A DNA stretch of 7,213 bases from the NCBI GenBank assembly GCA_007128075.1, contig SKYD01000175.1:1-7213 (forward strand), given 5' to 3'. The translations under genes and the position numbers were made by a program. The notes beneath the pieces were generated by a model. It searched no databases. It had not been told where the DNA came from and was given only the letters and a program-made list of their open reading frames with translations. Source of the DNA: Thiorhodovibrio sp. (lineage in GTDB: Bacteria > Pseudomonadota > Gammaproteobacteria > Chromatiales > Chromatiaceae). Of the stretch, positions 5,859 to 7,213 are shown one piece after another (the stretch's first letter is position 1; every line of letters begins with the position of its first letter).

Positions 5859-6713
5859 ATGCCCCGCTGGCGTGATTTTTTCGCTTGGTATCAGCGCGAT
5901 CTCGCCACCGCGCTGACTGCCAATCTCAAACCCGCGCCGCCCGCTGATCAGTGGCTTTTGGCACTGATTGCGGTGTCGGCAGTGGCTGCGTTGCTGCTGT
6001 TTCTCAGCGGCGGGCATCACAGCGGTTTTGTATCGCTCAATGCGCTGGCGCAACAACTGCCGCCGTGGCTCTGGCAGATGCTGACTTTGCTCGGCGACGG
6101 GCGGCTGCTGTTCGCGCTTGCCCTGCTGTTTGCTCGGCAGGCCCCCCATCTGCTATGGAGCTTGGTGCTGGCTGCCTTGTTGGTCGGTGTTTATAGCTTT
6201 GGCATCAAGCACGCCCTCAATCTGCCGCGCCCACCTGCCGTCCTCAATGCTGATCAATTCGTACTCATTGGCCCAGGGCATCGCTCCGCCAGCTTCCCTT
6301 CTGGTCACAGTGCCAGTGCCGCGCTATTTTTTGGAGTGCTGATTTGTTATTTTAAATCAGTTGGTTGGCGATTACTATGGCTGGCGCTGGCGGTATCGGT
6401 CGGCATGAGCCGTATCGCGCTGGGGGTGCATTGGCCATTGGATGTCGCGGCTGGATTCGTTGGTGGATTTGGTGCTGCCTGGATTGGAGTGCGGCTGATG
6501 GCACAGCGCACCGCGTTGTTGACCCAGGTGCGGCTGCATCTGGTGATGATCAGCATCGCAGCAGTGTTGGCGCTGGTGCTGATCATTGATGACGGTGGCT
6601 ATCACGACATCGCCCTCATGCAGACGATGGTGGGTGTTGTGCTGATCTCTTGGGGGCTGTGGGTGTATCTGCTGCGTCCATGGTGGCGTTGGTCAAGCAG
6701 GCTTGATAGCTAG
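5859..6713 (+). CDS. PAP2-superfamily membrane phosphatase
   Basis: Integral membrane phosphatase of 284 residues, probably acting on a lipid phosphate or pyrophosphate at the outer face of the inner membrane (relatives include PgpB, undecaprenyl-diphosphate phosphatases and LpxE). All three catalytic motifs are present: KHALNLPRP (Lys117, Arg124, Pro125), FPSGH (Ser148, Gly149, His150) and SRIALGVHWPLD (Arg185, His191 nucleophile, Asp195). Hydrophobic segments lie at about 32-50, 82-92, 99-115, 153-165, 171-188 and 196-213, and two further C-terminal ones at about 227-244 and 256-272, beyond the catalytic core. ATG 5859 is chosen because residues read upstream of it in this frame overlap nhaD and look non-protein-like; a weak AGG at 5846-5848 overlaps the nhaD stop. 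The 11-base gap to nhaD suggests a shared transcript. The substrate cannot be read from the sequence, so no gene symbol is given. Confidence 0.92.
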   Translation: MPRWRDFFAWYQRDLATALTANLKPAPPADQWLLALIAVSAVAALLLFLSGGHHSGFVSLNALAQQLPPWLWQMLTLLGDGRLLFALALLFARQAPHLLWSLVLAALLVGVYSFGIKHALNLPRPPAVLNADQFVLIGPGHRSASFPSGHSASAALFFGVLICYFKSVGWRLLWLALAVSVGMSRIALGVHWPLDVAAGFVGGFGAAWIGVRLMAQRTALLTQVRLHLVMISIAAVLALVLIIDDGGYHDIALMQTMVGVVLISWGLWVYLLRPWWRWSSRLDS

Positions 6714-7213
6714 CCCTTCCAACACAATCCATGCACACTAAACAACTGCTCGGCATCTGTCCACACCTGAATCGGCTCAAAGCCGATTGAAGTCACGAGA
6801 TCGTGAAACTGCTCGATGCTGTATTTGTAGGAGCATTCGGTATGAATGGTTTCCCCCTCGCCAAACGCAAAGGTGTGACCGGCGACGCGAATCTGTTGCG
6901 GCTCGGTGCTGACCAGGTGCATCTCGATACGGCTGTGTTCGGGATTAAAAAATGCCCGATGCTGAAACCGCGCCAGCTCAAAATTGCCGTCCAATTCGCG
7001 GTTGATGCGTTGCAGTAAATTCAGATTAAATGCAGCGGTCACGCCTTGGCTATCATTATAAGCGGCATTGAGCCGTGCTGGGTCTTTGCGCAAATCCACG
7101 CCAATGAGCAGATGTCCGCCAGGCTCTAGCAATGCGCCAACCTGACGCAACAGCGCCAGCGCGTCCGGTGGCTCAAAATTGCCAATTGACGAGCCAGGGA
7201 AAAACGCCGCCCG
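6710..7213 (-). CDS. egtD: L-histidine N-alpha-methyltransferase (EgtD-like), 5' part beyond window edge
   Basis: SAM-dependent enzyme that trimethylates the alpha-amino group of histidine to hercynine, the first step of ergothioneine synthesis. The 167 visible residues are the C-terminal half of a protein of about 320. The frame is open through the right edge and reads AFFPGSSIGNFEP just inside it, a conserved EgtD stretch, so the TTG at 7150 is not a start. Other family marks are YNDSQGVTAAFNLNLL, INRELDGNF, RIEMHLVS, HTECSYKY and VWTDAEQLFSVHGL. In mycobacterial EgtD the Glu and Ser of the equivalent TExS motif contact the substrate imidazole; both are present here (visible residues 126 and 128). 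The stop TAG (plus 6710-6712) overlaps the stop of the PAP2 gene. The partner egtB, often adjacent, would lie outside the window. Family membership is strong; activity on histidine is inferred. Confidence 0.92.
   Translation of the reverse strand, partial: RAAFFPGSSIGNFEPPDALALLRQVGALLEPGGHLLIGVDLRKDPARLNAAYNDSQGVTAAFNLNLLQRINRELDGNFELARFQHRAFFNPEHSRIEMHLVSTEPQQIRVAGHTFAFGEGETIHTECSYKYSIEQFHDLVTSIGFEPIQVWTDAEQLFSVHGLCWKG

Overview
The window is ordinary bacterial chromosome, densely coded and moderately GC-rich by eye. It most likely comes from a gammaproteobacterium. The main support is an arginyl-tRNA synthetase gene followed almost immediately by a short membrane-anchored SPOR-domain protein, an order familiar from Pseudomonas-like chromosomes, plus a NhaD-type sodium/proton antiporter of the kind found in marine, haloalkaliphilic and sulfur-oxidising Gammaproteobacteria. 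The genus cannot be fixed from the sequence. I saw no tRNA, rRNA, CRISPR array, insertion sequence, integrase or phage gene.

Layout from left to right: (1) argS, + strand, cut by the left edge, ends at 1672. (2) A SPOR-domain cell-envelope protein, + strand, 1675-2400, starts 2 bases after argS and carries a three-copy 42-bp tandem repeat. (3) A 621-residue sulfotransferase-family protein, - strand, 2406-4271, converges on the SPOR gene with a 5-base gap. It has a sulfotransferase-like N-terminal domain, a long coiled coil and five 38-residue C-terminal repeats. (4) A 148-base divergent intergenic region, 4272-4419, with an inverted repeat. (5) nhaD, + strand, 4420-5847. (6) A PAP2-type membrane phosphatase, + strand, 5859-6713, 11 bases after nhaD. 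(7) The 3' half of an egtD-like histidine methyltransferase, - strand, from 6710 to the right edge, whose stop codon shares a CTAG palindrome with the stop of the PAP2 gene.

The genes form four transcriptional blocks: argS-SPOR (+), sulfotransferase (-), nhaD-PAP2 (+) and egtD (-). A loose common theme is the cell envelope and stress: septal peptidoglycan binding, possible sulfation of a surface molecule, sodium/pH homeostasis, lipid phosphate turnover and the thiol antioxidant ergothioneine. Nothing shows that the blocks act as one system. The least ordinary item is the sulfotransferase/coiled-coil/repeat protein, including uncertainty about its start. I do not see a clear previously undescribed multi-gene system here.
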